The position numbers were made by a program, and so were the translations under genes. DNA of 55,645 nucleotides from Mesorhizobium sp. LNHC252B00 (lineage in GTDB: Bacteria; Pseudomonadota; Alphaproteobacteria; Rhizobiales; Rhizobiaceae), in NCBI RefSeq assembly GCF_000502955.1, contig NZ_AYWO01000001.1, positions 437,236 to 492,880 of the forward strand. Reading direction: 5' to 3'. Shown here one piece after another: positions 34,393 through 41,971 of the stretch. The first letter of the stretch is position 1. Each line of letters starts with the position of its first letter. Under the pieces are notes generated by a model, which saw nothing but the letters and a program-made list of their open reading frames with translations, made no database searches and was not told where the DNA came from.

Positions 34393-35514
34393 ATGCCCTG
34401 GAACGATAAAAGTGGCGGTGGCGGCGGCCCATGGGGCGGCGGCGGCAATCAAGGACCCTGGGGGCAGGGACCAAAGGGACCGAGCGGCCCGCAGGGCTCG
34501 CCTCCCGATCTTGAAGACATCATCCGCCGCGGCCAGGACCGGCTGCGGCGCGCCCTGCCGGGTGGCGGCGGCGCAAGCCCGGCTATCTTCGCACTGATCG
34601 CGGCGGCACTCGTGGTGCTGTGGGCCTTCAAGGCGGTTTACACCGTGCAGCCCGACGAGGTCGCGGTCGAACTGCGCTTCGGTAAGCCGAAGGCCGAGCT
34701 GTCGCAGCCGGGCCTGCATTTCCATTGGTGGCCGCTCGAAACGGTCGAGACGGCCAAGATCTCCGAGCAACTCGTCGATATCGGCGGCGGTGGCGCGACG
34801 AGTGGCAACACCTCCGGGCTGATGCTCACCGGCGACCAGAACATCGTCAACGTGCAGTTCTCGGTGGCCTATCAGGTCTCCGACCCGAGGTCGTATCTGT
34901 TCGACGTGTCCGACCCCGACGGAATGCTGCGGCAGGTCGCCGAAAGCGCCATGCGCGAAGCCGTCGGCCGCCGGCCGGCGCAGGACATCTTCCGCGACGA
35001 CCGCCAGGGCATCGCCGCCTCGGTGCGTGAAATCATCCAGACGACGCTGGACGGCTACAAGGCCGGTCTCAACGTCAATGCCGTCTCGATCGAGGATGCG
35101 GCTCCGCCACGCGAAGTCGCCGATGCGTTCGACGAGGTGCAGCGCGCCGAGCAGGACGAAGACAAGTTTGTCGAGCAGGCCAACCAATATTCCAACCAGA
35201 AGCTCGGCCAGGCGCGCGGCGAAGCCGCACAGGTCCGCGAAGACGCGGCCGCCTACAAGAACCGGGTCGTGCAAGAGGCTGAAGGTGAGGCACAGCGCTT
35301 CATCTCGGTCTATGACGAATATGCCAAGGCGCCCGACGTGACGCGCAGGCGCCTCTACCTGGAAACCATGGAGAGGGTTCTGAAGGATTCTAGCAAGGTG
35401 ATCGTCGAGCAGGGCAACGGCCAAGGTGTCGTTCCCTATCTGCCACTGCCGGCATTGCAGCCGAAGGCGCAGGCACCGGCCGCGCCTGGTGGCGTTACGG
35501 GAGGTAACCAATGA
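34393..35514 (+). CDS. hflK: FtsH protease activity modulator HflK
   Basis: Inner-membrane SPFH-domain protein that, with HflC, forms a cage around the FtsH protease. The 373-aa protein has a Gly/Pro-rich cytoplasmic N-terminus (GGGGGPWGGGGNQGPWGQGP), one membrane helix near residues 63-80 (IFALIAAALVVLWAFKAVY), the SPFH/band-7 domain, and a long charged coiled coil (VQRAEQDEDKFVEQANQYSN onward). A purine-rich GAAAGGACA precedes the ATG; an upstream in-frame start adds 57 unrelated residues. Overlaps hflC by four bases. Confidence 0.95.
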   Translation: MPWNDKSGGGGGPWGGGGNQGPWGQGPKGPSGPQGSPPDLEDIIRRGQDRLRRALPGGGGASPAIFALIAAALVVLWAFKAVYTVQPDEVAVELRFGKPKAELSQPGLHFHWWPLETVETAKISEQLVDIGGGGATSGNTSGLMLTGDQNIVNVQFSVAYQVSDPRSYLFDVSDPDGMLRQVAESAMREAVGRRPAQDIFRDDRQGIAASVREIIQTTLDGYKAGLNVNAVSIEDAAPPREVADAFDEVQRAEQDEDKFVEQANQYSNQKLGQARGEAAQVREDAAAYKNRVVQEAEGEAQRFISVYDEYAKAPDVTRRRLYLETMERVLKDSSKVIVEQGNGQGVVPYLPLPALQPKAQAPAAPGGVTGGNQ

Positions 35515-36482
35515 TGGCCAACCGTCTTCCCGTCATCGTCGTCGCAGCGGCCGTCATCCTGTTCCTGCTCTATTCGTCGGTCTTCGTGGTCAATGCGCGC
35601 CAGCAGGCGCTTGTGCTCAGGTTCGGCGAGATCGTCGACGTCAAAAGCGAGCCCGGCATCTACTTCAAGGCGCCGTTCTCGTTCTTCGACGCCGATACGG
35701 TGCAACTGATCGAGAACCGGGTGCTGCGCTTTGATCTCGACAACATTCGTGTCCAGGTGTCGGGCGGCAAGTTCTATGAGGTCGACGCCTTCATCGCCTA
35801 CCGCATCTCGGATCCGCGCGTCTTCCGCTCCGCCGTGTCCGGTCAGATCGAACTGGCCGAAGCGCGACTGAGGACGCGTCTCGACGCTGCCTTGCGCCGC
35901 GTCTACGGTCTGCGCGATTTCGAGGCCGCGCTCTCCGAACAGCGTGCCGTGATGATGCGCGAAGTCCGCGATCAGCTTAGGCCAGACGCGACGTCGCTCG
36001 GCCTGCAGATAGAGGATGTCCGCATTCGTCGCACCGATCTCACCGCCGAGGTTTCGCAACAAACCTACGACCGCATGAAGGCGGAACGTCTGGCTGAGGC
36101 TGCGCGGCTGAGGGCGCGGGGCAATGAAGCGGCACAGCGCATCACGGCCCGCGCCGATCGCGAAGTGGTCGAGATCGTTGCCGAAGCTCAGAAAGAGTCG
36201 GAGATCCTGCGCGGCGAGGGCGAAGCCCAGCGCAGTGCCACCTTCGCGGGAGCGTATCAGCGCGATCCGGCGTTCTTCGACTTCTACCGGTCGATGAACG
36301 CATATGGAACGGCGCTGGACAACACCGGGACGACGATGGTGCTGTCGCCGAGTTCGGAGTTCTTCCGCTTCTTCCGCGATCCAGACGGCAAGGAGGCGCC
36401 GGCGAAGCCGGGGTCGGCTGCGCCAACCGCGCCGGCAACGGCACCTGCCGCCCCGGCGGTACAGCCCAGTACCGGCCAGTAG
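35511..36482 (+). CDS. hflC: FtsH protease activity modulator HflC
   Basis: A 323-aa partner of HflK. An N-terminal membrane anchor (LPVIVVAAAVILFLLYSSVFVV) is followed by the SPFH domain (QQALVLRFGEIVDVKSEPGIYFKAPF) and the coiled-coil region MKAERLAEAARLRARGNEAAQRI. The C-terminus is Pro/Ala-rich and probably disordered. The ATGATG at the hflK stop allows two adjacent starts. Second gene of hflK-hflC-DUF2065-degP, a common order in Rhizobiales that groups membrane and periplasmic protein quality control. Confidence 0.95.
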   Translation: MMANRLPVIVVAAAVILFLLYSSVFVVNARQQALVLRFGEIVDVKSEPGIYFKAPFSFFDADTVQLIENRVLRFDLDNIRVQVSGGKFYEVDAFIAYRISDPRVFRSAVSGQIELAEARLRTRLDAALRRVYGLRDFEAALSEQRAVMMREVRDQLRPDATSLGLQIEDVRIRRTDLTAEVSQQTYDRMKAERLAEAARLRARGNEAAQRITARADREVVEIVAEAQKESEILRGEGEAQRSATFAGAYQRDPAFFDFYRSMNAYGTALDNTGTTMVLSPSSEFFRFFRDPDGKEAPAKPGSAAPTAPATAPAAPAVQPSTGQ

Positions 36483-36488
36483 CGGCCG

Positions 36489-36677
36489 GTGCAGGATTTT
36501 CTCGCCGCCATCGGCCTCGTCCTTGTCATAGAGGGTCTGGTCTATGGCGGCTTTCCCGGCCTTGCCAGGAGGCTTGCAACCGAAGTGCTGTCGCTGCCCG
36601 AGAATGCGTTGCGGATTGCCGGGCTGGCTGCGATCGCCATCGGCGTCGGGATCGTCTGGCTGGTGCGAGGCATATGA
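36489..36677 (+). CDS. DUF2065 small membrane protein
   Basis: A 62-aa protein with two hydrophobic helices (DFLAAIGLVLVIEGLVYGGFP and NALRIAGLAAIAIGVGIVWLVRG), matching DUF2065. It starts with GTG six bases after hflC and is part of the same operon. In many proteobacteria this family sits beside hflC, so a role with the FtsH-HflKC complex is plausible but unproven. Confidence 0.88.
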   Translation: MQDFLAAIGLVLVIEGLVYGGFPGLARRLATEVLSLPENALRIAGLAAIAIGVGIVWLVRGI

Positions 36678-36867
36678 GGCCGGTGAGCTTCGGTTTTCGG
36701 GATACTGGTTTCGATCCGCGATACGAGCCTCGATCCCGGGGATAACGGATGATTTATCCTCTGCCGATAGTCATAGCCGCAAACGTGCCGTATTTTTTGC
36801 CAACATGGCGCGACGCGGCGTTTTCGTCGAAGCGCTTTTCTTTTCAGGAATACCGGGAGGCTTCTCG

Positions 36868-38385
36868 ATGACATCCAACATAATTTTGCGCGCGGCACGG
36901 CGGACGTTCATCGCGGGCGCTGCGGCACTTCTTGTCAGCGCCGTCGCTGTCCCGTCCTTCGTGACACCGACATTTGCCGCTGACGGACCTGCTTCGGTCG
37001 CCGATCTGGCCCAAGGCCTGCTCGGCGCGGTGGTCAACATCTCGACCTCGCAGACGGTGAAGGGTACCGAAGGTCCGGGTGCCGTGCCGATGCCGCAGCT
37101 GCCAGAGGGTTCGCCCTTCCAGGACTTCTTCGACGATTTCTTCAAGAACCGCGGCGGCGACAAGGACAATAGCGGGCAGAAAGTGCAGTCGCTGGGCTCC
37201 GGGTTCGTCGTCGATGCCGAGCAAGGCATCGTCGTCACCAACAACCACGTGATCGCCGACGCCGACGACATCGAAGTCAATTTCTCCGACGGCATTACCT
37301 TGAAGGCAACGCTGGTCGGCACCGACACCAAGACAGATGTCGCGGTGCTGAAGGTCGATCCGAAAGGACACAAGCTGACGGCGGTGAAGTTTGGCGATTC
37401 CACCAAGATGCGTGTCGGCGACTGGGTGATGGCGATCGGCAATCCGTTCGGCCTCGGCGGCACTGTGACGGTCGGTATCGTCTCGGCCCGCAACCGCGAT
37501 ATCAATTCCGGCCCCTATGACGACTTCATCCAGACCGATGCCGCGATCAATCGCGGCAATTCCGGCGGCCCGCTGTTCAACAGCGCCGGCGAGGTCATAG
37601 GCATCAACACCGCCATCATTTCGCCGTCCGGCGGCTCGATCGGCATCGGCTTCTCCATTCCCTCGCAGCTCGCCTCGGGCGTGGTCGACCAGTTGCGCCA
37701 GTTCGGCGAGACGCGGCGCGGTTGGCTCGGCGTGCGTATCCAGCCGGTGACCGACGACATCGCCGAGAGCCTCGGCATGGTGACTGCCAAGGGCGCGCTG
37801 GTTGCCGGCGTCATCAAGGGTGGTCCGGTCGACAATGGCACAGTTCAGGCCGGCGACGTCATCCTGAAATTCGACGGCAAGGACATTCATGAAATGCGCG
37901 ATCTGCCGCGCGTCGTCGCCGAAAGCCCGGTCGGCAAGGCGGTCGACGTGCTGATTGTGCGCAAGGGCGTCGAGCAGACCGTGAAAGTGACGCTCGGGCG
38001 GCTCGAGGACGGCGAAAAGCTCGCCAGCGGCGAACAGGGTGGCAACACCGATCAGGACAAGAGTGAAAAGGCCCCGGCCGTTTCCACGGCCTCGGTGCTC
38101 GGGATGACGGTCGGCGAACTGAACGACGAGACGCGCAAGAAGTTCAGCATTGCGGGCGATGTTTCCGGCGTCGTCATCACCGACGTCACCAAGGACTCTG
38201 CTGCCGCCGAACGCGGTATCCAGCCGGGCGAAGTGATTACCGAGATCGCACAGGAATCGGTCGCCACGCCCAAGGATGTTATGGACCGGATCGGCGCCTT
38301 GAAGGAACAGGGACGCAAGAATGCGCTCTTGATGCTGGCGTCGAAGACCGGCGAGCTCAGGTTCGTCACGATCCGGATGGACTGA
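36868..38385 (+). CDS. degP: Do/DegP-family periplasmic serine endoprotease
   Basis: A 505-aa HtrA protease of envelope quality control. The signal peptide reaches about residue 38 (AAALLVSAVAVPSFVTPTFAA). The triad is His127 (NNHV), Asp157 (TDVAVL) and Ser232 (GNSGGPL). Two PDZ domains follow: GWLGVRIQPVTDDIAESLG (from about 285) and VLGMTVGELNDETRKKFSI onward. GGGAGG precedes the ATG by seven bases; the open frame continues further upstream without family resemblance. Follows DUF2065 after 190 bases, so it may have its own promoter. Confidence 0.95.
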   Translation: MTSNIILRAARRTFIAGAAALLVSAVAVPSFVTPTFAADGPASVADLAQGLLGAVVNISTSQTVKGTEGPGAVPMPQLPEGSPFQDFFDDFFKNRGGDKDNSGQKVQSLGSGFVVDAEQGIVVTNNHVIADADDIEVNFSDGITLKATLVGTDTKTDVAVLKVDPKGHKLTAVKFGDSTKMRVGDWVMAIGNPFGLGGTVTVGIVSARNRDINSGPYDDFIQTDAAINRGNSGGPLFNSAGEVIGINTAIISPSGGSIGIGFSIPSQLASGVVDQLRQFGETRRGWLGVRIQPVTDDIAESLGMVTAKGALVAGVIKGGPVDNGTVQAGDVILKFDGKDIHEMRDLPRVVAESPVGKAVDVLIVRKGVEQTVKVTLGRLEDGEKLASGEQGGNTDQDKSEKAPAVSTASVLGMTVGELNDETRKKFSIAGDVSGVVITDVTKDSAAAERGIQPGEVITEIAQESVATPKDVMDRIGALKEQGRKNALLMLASKTGELRFVTIRMD

Positions 38386-38423
38386 AGTCCGGAAGGATCC
38401 GGCAGAATTCTCATCTAGAATGG

Positions 38424-38450
38424 AAGGGCGGCTAGCGGGCCGCCCTTTTT
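38424..38450 (+). terminator. Rho-independent terminator after degP
   Basis: Stem AAGGGCGGC / GCCGCCCTT with a six-base loop, then a T-run. The hairpin overlaps the stop codon of the convergent GNAT gene. Confidence 0.85.
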
Positions 38451-39007
38451 CTTCTTTGCTCCCAAGCGGCGCGGGAGAGCCGGTAGAACACATGTCGCTT
38501 GAGCGCGGGCTGGCTGGCGGGAATGCCGGGGTGGTCGAAGTCGGCGGACGGGTCGGCAGTCATGCCGAGGCGCTCCATGACGGCTGTGGAGCGGCGGTTG
38601 TTCCCGACGGCAAAGGAGACGATCTCGCCAAGGCCGAGCGTTTCGAAGCCGTAGTCCAGCCAGGCTTCCGAGGCCTCAGTGACATAGCCCTTGCCCCAGA
38701 ATTCAGGCGCCAGCCGCCAGCCGATCTCGATGGTACCCGCTGGCAGGAACGGCATATGGTCGGTTCCGGTGATGCCGACAAAGCCGATGCACTCACCGGT
38801 GGTGATGATCTCGGCGGCGGCAAAGCCATAGCCGTCGCGGTCGATCACGCCTCGCCACTCGTCCATCTTGGCATCCGTGGCGGCGCGGTCGTGGCGGAAC
38901 GGAAAGAATTCCATCACCTGTTCGTCGGAGTTGATCCGGTGGAACAGTTCACGGTCGCGATCCTCCCAGTTGCGCAGGATCAGGCGCTCGGTACGCATTG
39001 GTTTCAT
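38432..39007 (-). CDS. GNAT family N-acetyltransferase (RimJ/RimL-like)
   Basis: A 191-aa acetyltransferase. It opens MKPMRTERLILRNWEDRDRELFHRINSD, typical of the RimJ/RimL group, and carries TIEIGWRLAPEFWGKGYVTEASEAWLDYGFETLGL, which includes the acetyl-CoA loop (Gly-Lys-Gly-Tyr-Val). FAVGNNRRSTAVMERLGM completes the fold. Its ATG overlaps the serB stop by four bases, so the two are co-translated. Substrate unknown. Confidence 0.92.
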   Translation of the reverse strand: MKPMRTERLILRNWEDRDRELFHRINSDEQVMEFFPFRHDRAATDAKMDEWRGVIDRDGYGFAAAEIITTGECIGFVGITGTDHMPFLPAGTIEIGWRLAPEFWGKGYVTEASEAWLDYGFETLGLGEIVSFAVGNNRRSTAVMERLGMTADPSADFDHPGIPASQPALKRHVFYRLSRAAWEQRRKRAAR

Positions 39008-39891
39008 TGCACAAACTCTTCCTGCCTGTAGCCTTGCAAATAGAGCAATGCGGTCAGATCGCCATGGTCGATGCGAACCTTTGCCTGTGCCGCCACCGTC
39101 GGCTTGGCATGAAGCGCAACACCGGTGCCGGCCAGGCGGATCATGTCGAGATCATTGGCGCCGTCGCCGACGGCGATGACGTCAAAGGGCGTCAGACCAA
39201 GGCGCGCTGAAATTTCGATCAGCGCTTCGGCCTTGGCGGCGCGGCCGAGGATCGGTTCACCGACCAGCCCGGTGAAGCGGCCATCCTGTTCGAGCAGGCG
39301 GTTGGCGCGGTTCTCGTGGAAGCCAAGCATGGCCGCGATTCGCGTCGTGAAGACCTCGAAGCCGCCGGACACGAGTGCCGTCCAGGCGCCGTTGGCGCGC
39401 ATGGTCTGAACCAGCGCGCGGCCGCCTGAGGCCAGCGTCAGACGATTGGCGACGATGCGGTCGACCACGGCGGCGTCGAGGGCTTTCAGCAGTGCCACTC
39501 GCTCGCGCAGAGCCGGTTCGAAAGCGATCTCGCCGTTCATCGATCGCGCGGTGATGGTGGCGACACGATCCTTGACGCCGATCTCGTCGGCCAGCTCGTC
39601 GATGCATTCCTGGTCGATCATGGTTGAGTCCATGTCGGCCATGAGGATCTTTTTGCGGCGGGTCTCGGCCTGCTGGACGATTACGTCGACCGCCTCGGTG
39701 GCGAGTGCCGTGCGCAAGGCGGCACTCGTGTCGGCGGCGTCAGCAATCTCAGGCAGCACAAGATCGCAGGCAATTCCTTCGGCAAGCCAGACAACAGCGC
39801 TTGCGCCGACTGACCGTGACGCCATATTCGCAAGCGACAGCGACAAGGCGCGGTCAGCGGGATGGGAAACAAGCGTGGCGATGAGCGGCAT
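39004..39891 (-). CDS. serB: Phosphoserine phosphatase
   Basis: Last step of serine synthesis, hydrolysing phosphoserine. The 295-aa protein has an N-terminal ACT-like portion (about 1-75) and a HAD domain: nucleophile Asp86 and acid Asp88 in LMADMDSTMIDQECIDELADEIG, LVSGGFEVFTTRIA (motif II Ser), and VGDGANDLDMI (motif III). The start is chosen at MPLIATLVSHP; the frame extends upstream but that part overlaps miaA. Its start codon is only 34 bases from the preferred miaA start on the other strand. Confidence 0.95.
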   Translation of the reverse strand: MPLIATLVSHPADRALSLSLANMASRSVGASAVVWLAEGIACDLVLPEIADAADTSAALRTALATEAVDVIVQQAETRRKKILMADMDSTMIDQECIDELADEIGVKDRVATITARSMNGEIAFEPALRERVALLKALDAAVVDRIVANRLTLASGGRALVQTMRANGAWTALVSGGFEVFTTRIAAMLGFHENRANRLLEQDGRFTGLVGEPILGRAAKAEALIEISARLGLTPFDVIAVGDGANDLDMIRLAGTGVALHAKPTVAAQAKVRIDHGDLTALLYLQGYRQEEFVQ

Positions 39892-39925
39892 GGAACATTC
39901 CGGCGAACATGCGGACGAGGGCCGC

Positions 39926-40825
39926 GTGAAGAACGCGATCCTGATAGCCGGGCCGACCGCCAGCGGCAAGTCGGCGCTGGCGCTCGATCTGGCCGAGCGC
40001 AAGGACGGCGTGATCGTCAATGCCGATTCCATGCAAGGCTATTCGGTGCTCGATGTGCTGACCGCTCGGCCAGAGGCGGCCGACCTCGCCCGCGCGCCGC
40101 ATTTTCTCTACGGCCATGTCCACCCGGCCACAGCCTATTCCACCGGCGCATGGCTGCGCGACGTGATGAAGCTGATCGACGACGGTGCGCTTTCCGAACG
40201 GCCCGCAATTTTTGTCGGCGGTACCGGGCTCTACTTCCGTGCGTTGGCCGAGGGCATTTCGGAAATGCCCGATATTCCGCAGCGGGTTCGGGACCGGTGG
40301 CGCTACGAACTGAAGGAGCAGGGCGCCGTCAAGCTGCACAGCCTGCTGCTGCGCGAGGATTCGGCGGCCGCCATGATGCTCAAGCCAACCGATAGCCAGC
40401 GCATCGTGCGGGCATTGGAGGTGCTCGACGCATCGGGCCGTTCGATCCGGGAATGGCAGGCAGAACGCGGCCAGCCACTCATCGACAGGGAGACCGCGCA
40501 TTTCTTCGTCATCGAGCCGGACAGGGCGGCGCTGGTCGACCGCATCGAAAAGCGCTTCGACCAGATGCTGGACAAGGGCGCGCTGGACGAAGTCAAACGA
40601 CTATCGGCGCTTGGCCTCGACCCCCAATTAACGGCGATGAAGGCGATCGGCGTTCGTGAACTGCAGGCCGCGATGGCGGGAGAGATTGGCTTTCCCGAGG
40701 CGATCGAACGCGCCAAGATCGCCACCAGGCAATATTCCAAGCGGCAAACGACCTGGTTCAGGCATCAACTGGGGCCGGAATGGCTGAGATTGCGCCCCGG
40801 TGATGATCTGGAAACCACGATCTGA
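39926..40825 (+). CDS. miaA: tRNA dimethylallyltransferase
   Basis: Adds a dimethylallyl group to A37 of tRNAs reading UNN codons. P-loop GPTASGKSA is at residues 8-16 of the 299-aa protein, followed by DSMQGYSVLDVLTARP (dimethylallyl-diphosphate region), VGGTGLYFRAL and the C-terminal AMKAIGVRELQAAMAGE and TRQYSKRQTTWFRHQ that grip the tRNA. I prefer the GTG at 39926, with GAGGG five bases before it, because the family starts at KNAILIAGPTASGKS. An ATG at 39881 would add 15 residues and overlap the serB start head-on. Confidence 0.94.
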   Translation: MKNAILIAGPTASGKSALALDLAERKDGVIVNADSMQGYSVLDVLTARPEAADLARAPHFLYGHVHPATAYSTGAWLRDVMKLIDDGALSERPAIFVGGTGLYFRALAEGISEMPDIPQRVRDRWRYELKEQGAVKLHSLLLREDSAAAMMLKPTDSQRIVRALEVLDASGRSIREWQAERGQPLIDRETAHFFVIEPDRAALVDRIEKRFDQMLDKGALDEVKRLSALGLDPQLTAMKAIGVRELQAAMAGEIGFPEAIERAKIATRQYSKRQTTWFRHQLGPEWLRLRPGDDLETTI

Positions 40826-40955
40826 TTGGCTGTTTCAATTGCAACCTAAAAAGTTTATCTGCAAGGATAGGTTCTCGTTGCGGTTGTCCCAATTAACCCT
40901 CCGTAAGCCCTCCCATGCCATAAGGTCAGTGGGGTACTTTTCCAGCGGGGAGCAG

Positions 40956-41747
40956 ATGCGTTTCCACAAGGCGGAATCAGCATTTTTCGTCTTTATCTTC
41001 GTGATCCTGGCCGCCGGCCTGGTGACGCTGCATGCCTATGGCCTTCTGCAATCCTTCGCCACCGAGTTGCATACGGCTTCGGGTCTGAACAAGGTCATTT
41101 ATCTCAACAAGCTTTTGTTCGCGACCGGTGTGCTTTTGGCCACCGCGCTGTTCTTCGGCATTTTCTTCATCTACCCGCTGATCCGAAAACAGGCGACAGA
41201 AGAAGGCAAGCTACGTGCGATGACGGTCTCGCTCAGCGCGCGCTCGGAAACTTTCGAGCATGCGGCGCTGACCGACGGCCTGACCGGCATGCAGAACCGG
41301 CGCTATTTCGATGACGCGCTGAAGGAGTATCTCGAGGAGTTCCGGCGCATCGAAAAACCAGTCGGGCTGATGATCCTGGATCTCGATCATTTCAAGCAGG
41401 TCAACGATACTCACGGCCATGATGTCGGCGACGAGGTGCTCAAGGCCGTCGCGAACTGTCTCAAGGATATGACACGCTACCACGACGTGGTGGCGCGTTT
41501 GGGTGGCGAGGAGTTCGCCGTGGTCACGCCCAACATGGATGCCGACCTTCTGGGCAAGTTTGCCGAGCGGATCCGCAAGGCGATCGCCAACATGTCGGTG
41601 CTGTCGGGCAATGTCCGCCTCAAGATCACCACCAGCGTTGGGCTTGCCGTCTGGGACCGCAACGAAACGGCGGAGGAGTTCTATCGCCGGGCAGACCGCC
41701 AGCTCTATGAGGCGAAGAGGCAAGGCCGCAACCGCGTCTGCGCCTAA
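40956..41747 (+). CDS. Membrane-anchored diguanylate cyclase (GGDEF)
   Basis: Makes cyclic di-GMP from two GTP. The 263-aa protein has two N-terminal helices (about 9-29 and 50-73) enclosing a short periplasmic loop, then a GGDEF domain with the intact active-site GGEEF (183-187). The product-inhibition site RxxD is present as RYHD (174-177), five residues before it. DGLTGMQNRRYFDDAL marks the domain start. GGGGAG precedes the ATG; an in-frame start at 40800, overlapping miaA, is unlikely. Its stop codon abuts a long palindromic element. Confidence 0.95.
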   Translation: MRFHKAESAFFVFIFVILAAGLVTLHAYGLLQSFATELHTASGLNKVIYLNKLLFATGVLLATALFFGIFFIYPLIRKQATEEGKLRAMTVSLSARSETFEHAALTDGLTGMQNRRYFDDALKEYLEEFRRIEKPVGLMILDLDHFKQVNDTHGHDVGDEVLKAVANCLKDMTRYHDVVARLGGEEFAVVTPNMDADLLGKFAERIRKAIANMSVLSGNVRLKITTSVGLAVWDRNETAEEFYRRADRQLYEAKRQGRNRVCA

Positions 41748-41890
41748 AATCCCGAAGAAGAATTCATGAGGCCGGTCGCCTGACGCGACCTTCTCGACTT
41801 CCGGTGCTCACGGACTAAATGTCCGTTCCGCTCCGGCTTCTCAAAAGCCACATCATGCAACTCGGCCTGATGAATTCTCTTTCGGGATTT
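41748..41890. repeat. Long imperfect palindrome abutting the diguanylate cyclase stop
   Basis: Outer arms of 27 bases (41748-41774 and 41864-41890) are inverted copies with three mismatches; the shared start is AATCCCGAA and each includes GAATTCAT. The 89 bases between hold smaller stems, for example GTCGC/GCGAC and ACGGAC/GTCCGT. The element begins directly after TAA and lies between convergent genes, so it could act as a two-way transcript end or be a mobile palindromic repeat. Confidence 0.75.
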
Positions 41891-41971
41891 ACCCAGGCAT
41901 GCCAACGAAGCTGAGCCCTGGAACCTTGGCGCCGTTCTCACTCAACCGGCAGAACAGCAGAGCCCGCAGGC

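Noticed and set aside
36844..38493. 549-codon minus-strand frame opposite degP
   Set aside because: Reverse-strand shadow of degP; it also crosses the degP terminator.
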